This document shows positions 7,176-15,791 of a stretch of DNA of 25,249 bases, in pieces; position 1 is the first letter of the stretch, and every line of letters begins with the position of its first letter. Position numbers and translations under genes: made by a program. Location of the stretch: assembly GCA_964591245.1 (NCBI GenBank), contig CAZPZZ010000051.1:1-25249 (forward strand), read 5' to 3'. The stretch is from CAZPZZ01 sp964591245 (GTDB lineage: Bacteria > Acidobacteriota > Vicinamibacteria > Vicinamibacterales > UBA8438). The notes below the pieces were generated by a model. It did not search any database, had not been told where the DNA came from, and saw only the letters and a program-made list of their open reading frames with translations.

Positions 7176-7874
7176 TCAGGGGCGGGCGTGCACGATGCCG
7201 CGTCCGGACTGCGGGCGGGTGGTTACCAGCGCCAGCAATTTCTTCCAGTATCGGAAGGAGGGGCGGTACTGGATGTCGACCGAACCGTAGCCGGCGAATT
7301 TCAGCATTTCCGTCAAGGCAGTCATGGTTGGGATACCGCACAGATCGTAGGTCTGCTCGTCTGCCCGTTCGTCGCCGGGAAAAAACGGTACGAGCGGATA
7401 TTTTTCATGGATGAACGGTAGGAGCACGTGTGTTTCGCAGATGAGCAAACGTTCAGTGATACTTGCGATCCGTTCTAGAGCAGCTAATGGATTCCGTAAG
7501 TGATAGAACACGCCAAGGAAAAGGACCAGATCGAAGCGACCTATCTCGTTGGCATCCAGGTCGTGAGCATCCAGATGTTGATATTCGACCCGTGAGCCCA
7601 GTCGCTCGCGCGCGGCTAGAAACTCGTCCATCCCGTAACGGTCCCAGGCGAACCGATCGATCGCCACCACTCGGCTTGCACCTCGTCGCTCGCACTCGAA
7701 CGAGAAATACCCGTGCCACGCGCCGATGTCCAGTACGCTCCATCCGGTCAGATCTTCGGGTATCCCGAGGAGCCGTAGCCGTCGATCGAATCGACGCCGG
7801 ACATGCCATTCCTGAGATAGCGGCGAAGCGCCTGAATTCGGTTGCGCGATGAATTGATGAGGCCGTACTGACAC
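7176..7874 (-). CDS. Class I SAM-dependent methyltransferase, CmoB-like (DUF1698)
   Basis: A class I methyltransferase fold is clear: motif I is SVLDIGAWHGYFSFECE (near residues 46-62), the acidic end of strand 2 is VVAIDRF, and motif IV is FDLVLFLGVFYHLRNPLAAL. This last string is the signature of the CmoB/DUF1698 family, which in Enterobacteria converts hydroxyuridine in tRNA wobble position 34 to carboxymethoxyuridine. At 232 aa the protein is about 90 residues shorter than CmoB and lacks its N-terminal part. It could be a relative acting on another substrate, for example glycans or lipids. The GTG start at 7874 has no strong ribosome-binding site. It is followed after 140 bp by the hydroxyacid dehydrogenase and preceded by a 235-bp gap after actF. 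Confidence 0.75.
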   Translation of the reverse strand: MSVRPHQFIAQPNSGASPLSQEWHVRRRFDRRLRLLGIPEDLTGWSVLDIGAWHGYFSFECERRGASRVVAIDRFAWDRYGMDEFLAARERLGSRVEYQHLDAHDLDANEIGRFDLVLFLGVFYHLRNPLAALERIASITERLLICETHVLLPFIHEKYPLVPFFPGDERADEQTYDLCGIPTMTALTEMLKFAGYGSVDIQYRPSFRYWKKLLALVTTRPQSGRGIVHARP

Positions 7875-8109
7875 GAGGTTGATGCCCTAGGTAAACAACC
7901 GAGGATACCATGTCCGCACCGATACGTAGGGCACCGCGTGCGCGGCACGTGGATAGGCTCCCCGGAGATTGGTTCTCGGTGTCTACAGGCCCGTGATGCT
8001 AGGCACCACCATTCTGCGGTGGGGTGTCGCTGTGACGGTTCCTGAATGTTTTGCTGTCACGAGCATTTTCGTCTAGCGCGCGCGGGATGTGGTGTGAGCG
8101 AGGCAGGCG

Positions 8110-9366
8110 CTAGACGTTGTGGAAGTCGTGTGCGTTTGGATGGGCGGTGGCCGGTTCCAACCGTGGGTCGGCGATCGGAAGAACGGGGAATGTCTGCAGA
8201 AATGTTGTGTAGGTCCAAACAAAGAGCCCGGCGGTGCCCATGGTCACAAGAAATTCGATCGGACCGAGAGGCACGCTGTCGGCGTGCCAGAGTGACGGTG
8301 AGATGAGAATGAATCGCTCCAACCACATTCCCACAAATGCGATGGCCGCGATCGCGGTTAACGCGAGGGGTTTCGTCTTGACCGCTCGACTGAGCAGGAC
8401 CACGAATGGAATGACGAAGGCCATGGCAAACACGGTCCAGCTCACAGGTTCCCAGGCGCCGTGCATCCGGTGATACAGAAATTCCGTTTCTTCAGCGAGG
8501 TCTCCGTACCAGATCACGAGGTACTGCGACCAGAACATGTAGGCCCACAAGATGGAAAAGCCGAACAACAGTTTGCCGATGTCGTGTAGTTGTGGCAGTC
8601 CAACATACTTGGCGAGTTGGAGTCCGCGACGAGACCATACCGCGACGATGGTCAGAAACGCGAGTCCAAGAAAGAGGTTGCCGATGAAGTAATAGCCTCC
8701 GGCTAATGTCGAGAACCAGTGTGGGTCGAGCGACATGAAGAAATCGAACGCCACCAGCGTGAAGATCCAACCGTAGGCGATCAGGATCGCAGGGGCCAGG
8801 CGACTCTGGGCCTGCTGGGCGCGCTGCCGCTCTTGGTCGAGGCCGCGCCATCCCGCAATGAGACGGCTGCTGAGTCCCGTGGCCGGATGCTCACCCAACT
8901 CGTCAAGTTGGCCCACATCCGGTCGCAGTGAGCGGTAGACGTACAGCAGGCTCAATCCAGTCAACAGGAGAAACGCGAGAAGTTGTCGCGTGACGAAGAA
9001 GGGCACATTGAGCCATGCGGCCTTGGCCTCCACGGGTTCGTGTACCCATGGTGCCCAGGAACCGACGCCGGCTAGGAGCACGAGCAGTAGCAGGAATGAC
9101 ACGGGAAAGAACGCGGCAGTTGCTTCAGCCGTGCGTTTCAAGCCTCGGCCCCACCGTGATGAAGTCACCTGCATGATTGCGGAGATCACCACGCCAGACT
9201 GAGCAAGGCCTCCGAAGAACAGAAAACTCACGAGCAAGGATTGCCACGCGCGGATGCTGTCGCCGAGCAGGAGGCCGTAGAGAAATGCTAGCGCCCCGAG
9301 TGCAGCCGCACCAAGGCACAACCGATGAGTGTCATGTGAAACGATCGCGGTGCCGACGGGAATCAT
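8110..9366 (-). CDS. actF: Alternative complex III membrane subunit ActF
   Basis: ActF is an NrfD/PsrC-like integral membrane subunit of alternative complex III, one of the two quinol-side membrane proteins (with ActC). The 418-aa product is dominated by about ten hydrophobic segments; recognisable strings are WQSLLVSFLFFGGLAQSGVV, LAYGWIFTLVAFDFFMSLDP-like helix 6 (written AYGWIFTLVAFDFFMSLDPH here), FWSQYLVIWYGDLAEE, and GMWLERFILISPSL. FWSQYLVIWYG followed by AEETEFL is typical of ActF in other phyla. It starts 4 bp after the actE stop codon and is the last gene of the operon. Cytochrome oxidase genes, which often follow actF, are not here: the next gene is a methyltransferase 235 bp away. 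Confidence 0.9.
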   Translation of the reverse strand: MIPVGTAIVSHDTHRLCLGAAALGALAFLYGLLLGDSIRAWQSLLVSFLFFGGLAQSGVVISAIMQVTSSRWGRGLKRTAEATAAFFPVSFLLLLVLLAGVGSWAPWVHEPVEAKAAWLNVPFFVTRQLLAFLLLTGLSLLYVYRSLRPDVGQLDELGEHPATGLSSRLIAGWRGLDQERQRAQQAQSRLAPAILIAYGWIFTLVAFDFFMSLDPHWFSTLAGGYYFIGNLFLGLAFLTIVAVWSRRGLQLAKYVGLPQLHDIGKLLFGFSILWAYMFWSQYLVIWYGDLAEETEFLYHRMHGAWEPVSWTVFAMAFVIPFVVLLSRAVKTKPLALTAIAAIAFVGMWLERFILISPSLWHADSVPLGPIEFLVTMGTAGLFVWTYTTFLQTFPVLPIADPRLEPATAHPNAHDFHNV

Positions 9367-9370
9367 GGGG

Positions 9371-9904
9371 CTACTGGGAATCCGATGACTGGAATGTCTT
9401 GACGAAATGCACGAGCGCCCATCGCTCGTCCGCGTTCATGGATTGTGCAAAGGGGGGCATGTTGAAGCCTCCCTCCCGAATGATGCTGTAGATCCATCCG
9501 TCTGTGTAGTTCCCGATATGGGGTGCCGACAGGTTCGGCATCCGCCTGAAGTGCGAGGCGATTGTCCCGTCACCCTGACCGGTGTCTCCATGACAAACGG
9601 CGCAGTACACGTTGTAGAGCCACTCGCCCTCTTCAAGGGCATCCGCCGTGGGCGCGACCGGATTGGGTATGTCGCGCGAGCCGAGTCGATCTCGCCTCTC
9701 CGGGTCATCGATGGCGAGCGTATCCTCGACTGGAGCTCTTGGATCCTCGTGGGGCATGACGACCGGTCCCGTGAACATATTCCGCATGAACGTGGGTTGC
9801 GCCCATGCGGATGTTCCCGAGAGAACAAGAAGCACCGACATGGCCAATAGACGGACCGGGTAGAACGAGCGCGCCGTAACAGGCGCTGCTGAAGTTGGGC
9901 CCAT
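9371..9904 (-). CDS. actE: Alternative complex III monohaem cytochrome c subunit ActE
   Basis: ActE is the single-haem cytochrome c of ACIII, facing the periplasm and passing electrons on toward a terminal oxidase. The 177-aa protein has a hydrophobic export signal (about residues 17-35, ending SGTSAWA before QP), one CAVCH haem site at Cys101-His105 and a likely axial methionine at Met149 in GFNMPPF. The EEGEWLYNVYCAVCHG context is typical of the family. No cysteine lies at the end of the signal sequence, so unlike lipid-anchored ActE proteins this one seems not to be a lipoprotein. It follows actD by 2 bp and precedes actF by 4 bp. A shorter start at Met22 is possible. Confidence 0.9.
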   Translation of the reverse strand: MGPTSAAPVTARSFYPVRLLAMSVLLVLSGTSAWAQPTFMRNMFTGPVVMPHEDPRAPVEDTLAIDDPERRDRLGSRDIPNPVAPTADALEEGEWLYNVYCAVCHGDTGQGDGTIASHFRRMPNLSAPHIGNYTDGWIYSIIREGGFNMPPFAQSMNADERWALVHFVKTFQSSDSQ

Positions 9905-9906
9905 GG

Positions 9907-10398
9907 TTATTCGCGTACCTCACTGGCGCCTGTGCGTTCGAGACAGTTGCGGACGGCGATCGCTTGCTCTGGCCGGCATGTTACACGGATGCCAGTCAGG
10001 TCGTTTGTCAGTCTCGGGTCCGGCGCGGGTGATCCGGTCAATCGCGGCAGACCCGAAAGGATAAGGAACCCCAGCATACCCCCGATGGCGCCCAAGAGGA
10101 TCGTCAACTCAAAGGCGATGACGACGAACGGGGGAATAGAGATAAGGGGTTTGCCACCCGTGATGAGTGGCCAATCCAGCACAGTGTAAATAGGGAACGC
10201 GAATCCCAGTGTGCAACCGAGTAGGCCGCCAATGAGTACGAACAAGCGGACCGGACTGGCAGAGTCCTGCAGGGCGTGTGCAATGGCGTGGTCGGGCACG
10301 GGTGAAAAGGCAACAACCTGCCCGAGTTGCTCATCCAGGATTGTCCGAGCTCCTCGCGCCGCTGCTCGCCCGCTATCGTAGAGTCCAAGAATCTCCAT
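9907..10398 (-). CDS. actD: Alternative complex III subunit ActD (DUF3341)
   Basis: ActD is a small membrane subunit of ACIII (DUF3341) with two transmembrane helices and a ferredoxin-like cytosolic part. The product begins MEILGLYDSGRAAARGARTI, contains the helix pair LFVLIGGLLGCTLGFAF and FELTILLGAIGGMLGFLILS around a short GGKPLISIPPF linker typical of this family, and ends with a DLTGIRVTCRPEQ strand. I chose the ATG at 10398 (163 aa), 7 nt after the actC stop, because homologues begin just before this strand; an upstream start at 10446 would overlap actC and add 16 charged residues. It is followed by actE after 2 bp. Confidence 0.88.
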   Translation of the reverse strand: MEILGLYDSGRAAARGARTILDEQLGQVVAFSPVPDHAIAHALQDSASPVRLFVLIGGLLGCTLGFAFPIYTVLDWPLITGGKPLISIPPFVVIAFELTILLGAIGGMLGFLILSGLPRLTGSPAPDPRLTNDLTGIRVTCRPEQAIAVRNCLERTGASEVRE

Positions 10399-10405
10399 GA
10401 CGCGT

Positions 10406-11740
10406 CTAGACGGTCTCCGGTTTCGGATCGGTTGGATCCACGTCAACTTCTGGAACCATCGTTTCCTTCATCTCGGTGATCGATACCGCCGGGAAGTTCT
10501 TCACGAAGAGCAGGAATAGCGTGAAGAACACGCCGAATGAGCCGAGCGTGATGGCACCTTCGACCCAGGTGGGTTGGTAGACGCCAGCCCAGTTTGCGGG
10601 ATCGAAATCGTGAGACAGCGACGTGACGATGATGACGTATCGCTCGAGCCACATCCCGATATTAACGAAAATCGACATCACGAAAAGGGCGACAAGACTG
10701 GTGCGAATGGATTTCCAGAACAAGAGCAACGGCATAATCACGTTGCACGAAAACATCATCCAGCTATAACCCCAGTATTGCCCGAACATCCTGTCGAAGA
10801 ACGTGCCTTGCTCGAACGAGCTACCGCTGTACCAGGCAATGAAGAACTCCGTGATGTATGCGTAACCCACGATGAGCGAGGTCGTCAGCATGAGTTTGGC
10901 GAGGTTCTCGAAGTGCTCCACGGTGATATAGCTCTCTAGCCTGAAAATGCGACGCATAGGCACGAGGAGCGTGATGACCATGGCCAGCCCGGAGAAAATC
11001 GCGCCAGCGACGAAGTAGGGCGCAAAGATGGTGCTGTGCCACCCGGGCAGAATCGACATCGCGAAGTCCCACGACACGACGCTGTGTACCGAGATCACGA
11101 GCGGCGTCGCGAGCGCGGCGAAGAATCCATAGAGAGCAACGTAATGGCGCCACTGTCGGTCGGTGCCGAGCCAGCCGAATGACAAGACACGGTAGATATG
11201 GCGCCGCCAATCCTTGACTTGGTCACGAGCGGCGGCGATGTCCGGCATCAATCCAAGGTAGAAGAACATCGCGCTCACCGTCAGGTAGGTGCTGATGGCG
11301 AAGACGTCCCAGACCAGCGGCGACCGGAAGTTCACCCAGAGCTGGCGCTCGTTGGGGTAGGGAATGAGCCAGTAGAAGAACCACGGGCGACCAATGTGAA
11401 TGATCGGAAACAGGCCGGCGGTGGACACGGCAAAGACCGTCATCGCCTCTGACGCCCTGGCGACGGCGGTCCGCCACTTGGCCCGGAACAGAAAAAGGAC
11501 GGCAGAGATTAACGTGCCGGAATGGGCAATGCCGACCCAGAATACAAAGTCGGTGATATAGATGCCCCAGAGAATGGGATGCTCGTAGCCGGCAACACCC
11601 AGACCCGTTCGTGCCTGGTACAGGAATGCCATGGCGCCGATCGCGAGTGCCGTCAGCGCGAGCAGGAGGCCTATGTAGAACACCGCTCCTGGCGGCCGTA
11701 GCGTGCGGAGAATGTCGTCGTTAACCTTGGCGAAACTCAT
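10406..11740 (-). CDS. actC: Alternative complex III membrane subunit ActC (NrfD-like)
   Basis: ActC is the main NrfD-like quinol-oxidising membrane subunit of ACIII. The 444-aa protein has about ten transmembrane segments and family strings including GIYITDFVFWVGIAHSGTLI, the PIIHIGRPWFFYWLIPYPN loop, SVVSWDFAMSILPGWHSTIF and FIAWYSGSSFEQG. GIAHSGT and WYSG regions are near the quinone site in this family. Its ATG overlaps the TGA of actB (ATGA at 11737-11740), so translation is coupled. actD follows within 7 bp. Conservation to other ActC proteins appears complete, with no truncation. Confidence 0.93.
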   Translation of the reverse strand: MSFAKVNDDILRTLRPPGAVFYIGLLLALTALAIGAMAFLYQARTGLGVAGYEHPILWGIYITDFVFWVGIAHSGTLISAVLFLFRAKWRTAVARASEAMTVFAVSTAGLFPIIHIGRPWFFYWLIPYPNERQLWVNFRSPLVWDVFAISTYLTVSAMFFYLGLMPDIAAARDQVKDWRRHIYRVLSFGWLGTDRQWRHYVALYGFFAALATPLVISVHSVVSWDFAMSILPGWHSTIFAPYFVAGAIFSGLAMVITLLVPMRRIFRLESYITVEHFENLAKLMLTTSLIVGYAYITEFFIAWYSGSSFEQGTFFDRMFGQYWGYSWMMFSCNVIMPLLLFWKSIRTSLVALFVMSIFVNIGMWLERYVIIVTSLSHDFDPANWAGVYQPTWVEGAITLGSFGVFFTLFLLFVKNFPAVSITEMKETMVPEVDVDPTDPKPETV

Positions 11741-14700
11741 TGCGATGTGTCGTCCCGCGTGACCTTCTTCAAATAGGTCACGGCCGGGCGGGTGTTAAAC
11801 ACACTGAGGGCGTGATAGGCACGCTCGTCTGCCGAGAGTCGCGATACCCGACTCGAGGGATCGTTCATATCTCCAAAGACAATCGCCTGACTTGGGCACG
11901 TCTGGGCACAGGCGGGGGTCACGTCCCCGTCTTGCACGGGACGGTCCTCGTCACGCGCTGTTTCTTTACCTGACTGGATACGTTGCACGCAGAACGTGCA
12001 TTTCTCCATTACACCGTCGCTGCGAGCTGTAACGTCAGGGTTGAGCTGCAGGTGAAGTGGGGCTTCGAATTCAGGCTTAAACCAATTAAACCGTCGAACC
12101 TTGTAGGGACAGTTGTTCGAACAGTAGCGAGTGCCGACGCAACGATTGTAGATCTGCGCGTTCAGCCCCTCGTCCGTGTGATACGTGGCGAATACAGGGC
12201 AGACCGTTTCGCATGGAGCGTGATCGCAGTGCTGGCACAACATCGGCAAGAACCGCGCATCCGGTCCGGAGCCGTTCGGGTTCGGTTCGTCAAAACGTTC
12301 GATGCGGAGCCATGACATAGTGCGCCCACGCCGCATGCGGTCGGCGCCCATGACCGGTACATTGTTTTCTGCGTAGCAGGCAGCAACGCAGGCGTTGCAG
12401 CCGTTGCAGGCGTCCAGATCGATTGCCATCCCCCACTGATGGACCGGATGGTCGTGTTCCTCGTAAAGGCTGAAGTGGGGTTCCTCGGGGTGTACCCGGC
12501 CCGCGACAAGGTCGTTCAGGGATACGGCTTGCGCGAGTCCGCGGTCTTCTTGATCAAATGTTCGCTGTAATCGAGGAATTGGCCGAGATACGGCTCGTGG
12601 GGCAAGATCGACGCCAAGCCCGGTCCATTTCACCCCCCCGGAGTTGGCTTCAGGCTGGGGGTCAAGAAGGACCATCGGATTGACGCCTCGTCCGGTGGCG
12701 TAACGGCCAAAACTGGTGTGGCCCTGGCCGATCGCGATCGCGACGACACCCTCCGCGAGTTGAGCGTTGATGAGGATGCTTGCGTCGATCTGGCCGTGAT
12801 CGGATTCGATGGAAACGAGCTGGCCTTCCTCGGCGCCGAGGGACTGAGCGGTTTCCGGGGTCATCTCGACCCCTGTCCCCCAGGTTGTTTTCAGCATGGG
12901 ATCGGGGATTTCTTGGAGCCAGGGGCGGTTGGCTCCGCGCCCATCAAGGAAATGCAGAGAAGGATACGCAACGAGAGCGAGTGCCCGGGGGGAGTTGGGG
13001 GGCTGCAGTTCGCTCGCGAGGTCCGTGTTGAAGATCGCTGCATTCAGGGTTACGGTCACAGCCTCGACCGGAAACGTTGTGCCGCCGCGCCGTAAGGCGT
13101 CGGCCCAGTAGCCTTCGAAGTCCGGCTCGGNNNNNNNNNNNNNNNNNNNNNNNNNNNNNNNNNNNNNNNNNNNNNNNNNNNNNNNNNNNNNNNNNNNNNN
13201 NNNNNNNNNNNNNNNNNNNNNNNNNNNNNNATTGGGGGCAGACGTCGGAACGGGTTGCATCCGCTCCCATTCGTCTCGGAGATACCGATAGAATCCGCCG
13301 CGTCTCCGCAGCCCAGATGCCATCTCGCCACCCAATGCGAGACCGATCTCTATGAGCAGGTCGCCGGCGTGGCGAGTGTCGAAGACTGGCTGCATCGTGG
13401 GTTGCATCAGCCCGTACACGCCGTGCCGGGGATTGTTGTCACCCCAGGATTCCAACGCCGTGTGCGTTGGCATCATGACGTCCGCGAGCTCGGTCGTTTC
13501 ATCCGGGAAACTGGACAGGCTGACAACGTGTGGCACTTCAGCCAGTGCGCCGGCAAAGTCGGCAGCCGCGGGAAGGCTGAACACCGGGTTGACGTCCCAG
13601 AGAAGGGCCATGTCGAACTCGCCCGCTCGCATCTGGTCTGTCAGCGCCAGCATGTCGCCAAACGTTGCTGATTCGAGGGTCGAGGCTTCGGCAAAGTCCA
13701 CCGTGGCGCCGATATTGCCAGCGACATAGTTCAGCAACGCGATAGCGACCTGCGTGGTCGTGGCGGTAGATCCGGAAACACCGACCCCGCCCCCTACGGC
13801 GAGGGTTCGACCAGCGCCGTGCGTCGGGTCCGAGAATGCACGCGCCAGCTCACGAATCTCGCTGGCTGACATCCCCGTTACCTCTTCCGCGCGTTCCGGT
13901 GACATGTCTTCGACGAGACCGGCCAGTTGCTCAATCTGGTCGGCTGGGACGCCTTGTGCACGCTGTTCGGCCAGGATGACCTGTACCATCGCGGCGGCAA
14001 TGAAACCCTCGGTTTCCGGAGGGACGGCGTGCCAGGTGTCGGCACTGGCGCCGGTCATCGAAAGTCGAGGTTCGATTTGTACGAATCGCGCTTTGTCACC
14101 GTCGCGGACCCGACGCTGGCTGGCGTGATCGCGTGCAAATCCTACCGACGAGCCGAACGTTTCCAGGAAATCGGCGCCAAAGGAGACTACGAGATCGGCA
14201 CGACCAAAGTGATAGTGGGGTAGGGCGGCATGTCCGAATACTTGCTCGTGCGCGGCACGAATAGGGGTGTAGGCAAAGGGCTCATACTGGATCCACCGTG
14301 CCCCCAGGGCCGAGGTCCAGGCTGAGATGAGTCTGGCCATCGTCCCGGTTATGGGTCGGGTGATGAATGCGATTCGGTCGCCACGGTTGGCGTCGCGTAG
14401 TGCCCCGAGACGGTCTACCAGATCCTGTTGGACGTCTTCCCAGTTCGCGGACTCGACCACACTTCGCCCGGCGGCGGCGTCGGTGACCCGACGTCGTTGG
14501 GGACCAGCGAGGCGATCCGGGTTGTAGAGCCCCTGGAGAGAGGACTGCCCCCTGATGCACAGCCCGCCTCGATTGACTGGATGCTCGGGATTGCCTTCCA
14601 CCTTGATGGCCCGTCCCTCTCGTGCACCCACGAGCGTGCCGCACCCACTCGGACATTCCCCGCACACGCTGGCGTACCAGGTGACGATCCCCGGGATGAC

Positions 14701-14850
14701 GTCTTCAGGTGGAACGACGAGGGGAATGATCTTCTCAGGCGGAATCGGCGAACAGGCGGAGATCGCGGCCGCTGGACCGGCGCTTCCCAGAACCTTGAGA
14801 AACGTTCGGCGTTCGACTACCTCGGTCAGTGATGTCTTGGCCTCTCCCAC
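11737..14850 (-). CDS. actB: Alternative complex III large subunit ActB (Mo-oxidoreductase-like plus FeS domain)
   Basis: ActB is the large periplasmic subunit of ACIII. The N-terminal region (to about residue 780) is a molybdopterin-oxidoreductase-like domain that binds no Mo cofactor in characterised ACIII; the last 235 or so residues are a ferredoxin-like domain. That domain has exactly 15 cysteines (in CNGCNACVAAC, CQHCDHAPCETVC, CVGTRYCSNNC, CTFC and CAQTC), which fits three [4Fe-4S] and one [3Fe-4S] clusters. A twin-arginine signal (ERRTFLKVLG) is followed by a lipobox-like AISAC at Cys33, suggesting export and lipid anchoring. The GTG at 14850 is preferred because AAGGA lies 8 nt upstream; a frame start at 14922 would overlap actA. 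A 100-N gap at 13131-13230 removes an unknown number of residues, so the quoted 1037 aa is provisional. The frame is open on both sides. Confidence 0.93.
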   Translation of the reverse strand: MGEAKTSLTEVVERRTFLKVLGSAGPAAAISACSPIPPEKIIPLVVPPEDVIPGIVTWYASVCGECPSGCGTLVGAREGRAIKVEGNPEHPVNRGGLCIRGQSSLQGLYNPDRLAGPQRRRVTDAAAGRSVVESANWEDVQQDLVDRLGALRDANRGDRIAFITRPITGTMARLISAWTSALGARWIQYEPFAYTPIRAAHEQVFGHAALPHYHFGRADLVVSFGADFLETFGSSVGFARDHASQRRVRDGDKARFVQIEPRLSMTGASADTWHAVPPETEGFIAAAMVQVILAEQRAQGVPADQIEQLAGLVEDMSPERAEEVTGMSASEIRELARAFSDPTHGAGRTLAVGGGVGVSGSTATTTQVAIALLNYVAGNIGATVDFAEASTLESATFGDMLALTDQMRAGEFDMALLWDVNPVFSLPAAADFAGALAEVPHVVSLSSFPDETTELADVMMPTHTALESWGDNNPRHGVYGLMQPTMQPVFDTRHAGDLLIEIGLALGGEMASGLRRRGGFYRYLRDEWERMQPVPTSAPNXXXXXXXXXXXXXXXXXXXXXXXXXXXXXXXXXXEPDFEGYWADALRRGGTTFPVEAVTVTLNAAIFNTDLASELQPPNSPRALALVAYPSLHFLDGRGANRPWLQEIPDPMLKTTWGTGVEMTPETAQSLGAEEGQLVSIESDHGQIDASILINAQLAEGVVAIAIGQGHTSFGRYATGRGVNPMVLLDPQPEANSGGVKWTGLGVDLAPRAVSRPIPRLQRTFDQEDRGLAQAVSLNDLVAGRVHPEEPHFSLYEEHDHPVHQWGMAIDLDACNGCNACVAACYAENNVPVMGADRMRRGRTMSWLRIERFDEPNPNGSGPDARFLPMLCQHCDHAPCETVCPVFATYHTDEGLNAQIYNRCVGTRYCSNNCPYKVRRFNWFKPEFEAPLHLQLNPDVTARSDGVMEKCTFCVQRIQSGKETARDEDRPVQDGDVTPACAQTCPSQAIVFGDMNDPSSRVSRLSADERAYHALSVFNTRPAVTYLKKVTRDDTSQ
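13131..13230. other. Assembly gap (100 N) inside actB
   Basis: Exactly 100 N, the usual placeholder for a scaffold join of unknown size. Recognisable ActB sequence flanks it on both sides in frames that agree if the true missing length is 1 modulo 3. The lost part lies between an RDEWERMQPV segment and an EPDFEGYWADALRRGG segment. Confidence 0.98.
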
Positions 14851-14896
14851 CAGCGATGTCCTTATAAATTTCTGCGGGACCTGTCGGTACAGATGT

Positions 14897-15454
14897 TCAG
14901 TAATGACAGGCCAGGCAGTCACGGTTCGCGCCGCGTTCTTTGTGGCAATCCAGGCACCAGCCCATGCTGAGGGATTCGACCTGTACTGCCGCCTCCATTG
15001 AGCCTACGTCGCCATGACAGTTCGAGCACGCGACTTCGGCTCGTATGTGTGGCTTGTGGCTGAACCTGACGTAGTCCGGCAGATCATGTACGCGTACCCA
15101 GGGAATCGGTTCCTCGTTCTCCCAAAACTCAAGAATCTTGAGGATCTCGGGTTCCTCGTTGAGCACGACTTCGTGACAGCCAGCACAGCGCTGCACTGAC
15201 GGAATTCCCGCGACCGGTCCGCGGCGGGCATACGCGTGACAAAATTGGCAATCAATCCCTATTTCCGTGACGTGATGCGCATGACTGAACGCGATGGGTT
15301 GGGCTTCCGGATCCAAGGTGGCCATGGTCACGTCAAGTGGCTCCGCGGTATCCGATTCCAATTCCTGGGCGCTGAATACAGTCAATGCCCCCACGCTCGT
15401 CAACACTCCTAGCGCGACGAGAAGGAGTATCCGAGGAGAAGGTCGTTTTACCAC
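14897..15454 (-). CDS. actA: Alternative complex III pentahaem cytochrome c subunit ActA
   Basis: ActA is the multihaem periplasmic cytochrome of ACIII and normally the first gene of the operon, as here. The 185-aa product has an N-terminal hydrophobic anchor (about residues 8-29) and five CxxCH haem sites: 69-73, 90-94, 143-147, 167-171 and 180-184. FSHAHH and FSHKPH supply likely distal histidine ligands, as in class III (c7/c3-type) cytochromes. Five haems is the number in characterised ActA. It starts with GTG at 15454 and ends 46 bp before the preferred actB start. The 337-bp region upstream, shared with the divergent propeller cytochrome, should contain the operon promoter, but I could not identify a convincing one on this strand. 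Confidence 0.93.
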   Translation of the reverse strand: MVKRPSPRILLLVALGVLTSVGALTVFSAQELESDTAEPLDVTMATLDPEAQPIAFSHAHHVTEIGIDCQFCHAYARRGPVAGIPSVQRCAGCHEVVLNEEPEILKILEFWENEEPIPWVRVHDLPDYVRFSHKPHIRAEVACSNCHGDVGSMEAAVQVESLSMGWCLDCHKERGANRDCLACHY

Positions 15455-15791
15455 GAGAGTCCGCCTATGTTGTGCCTATCCACTAGTGCACCAGTTCTTG
15501 TGGTGCTCGTGTGTGAGCCCGTCCAGCTGGCAACTGCAATCGGGCGCACCGGCAGTGGATACGAGTTGCCATTCTTAACCGCCGTCGCTTGCTGTGTCTT
15601 GGATTAACGACTGACACTTCCACGCGGACAAGGCTTTGATCATACCGAAGACCGTTTGTTTTGCTCAAGACCCCGCGCTGATCTTTGCCGACGCCGAGGC
15701 AATGCGTTGACCGGAATCGGTACTGTCAGGTACAGTTATCGTTTCAGATTGCAGTAGGAGTGAAACTAGGAACCGCGGGAGGACAAGAGAT
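15455..15791. other. Divergent intergenic region between actA and the propeller cytochrome gene
   Basis: No gene is visible in these 337 bases. It must hold two outward promoters. Apart from the plus-strand promoter annotated separately, I see two inverted repeats: GCACCA/TGGTGC (15488-15493 with 15501-15506) and GGCAACT/AGTTGCC (15529-15535 with 15564-15570). Both lie on the actA-proximal side and could be operator sites, but could be chance. Confidence 0.4.
15707..15736 (+). promoter_or_regulatory. Candidate sigma70-type promoter of the propeller cytochrome gene
   Basis: TTGACC (15707-15712, five of six consensus positions) and TACAGT (15731-15736, four of six) are separated by 18 nt. The predicted start near 15743 gives a leader of about 49 nt, ending with a strong GGGAGGA (15777-15783) 8 nt before the ATG at 15792. 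Confidence 0.5.

Noticed and set aside
13131..13230. Mobile element or insertion within actB
   Set aside because: The run is only N placeholders, and flanking sequence continues as ActB with no repeats or duplications at the edges.
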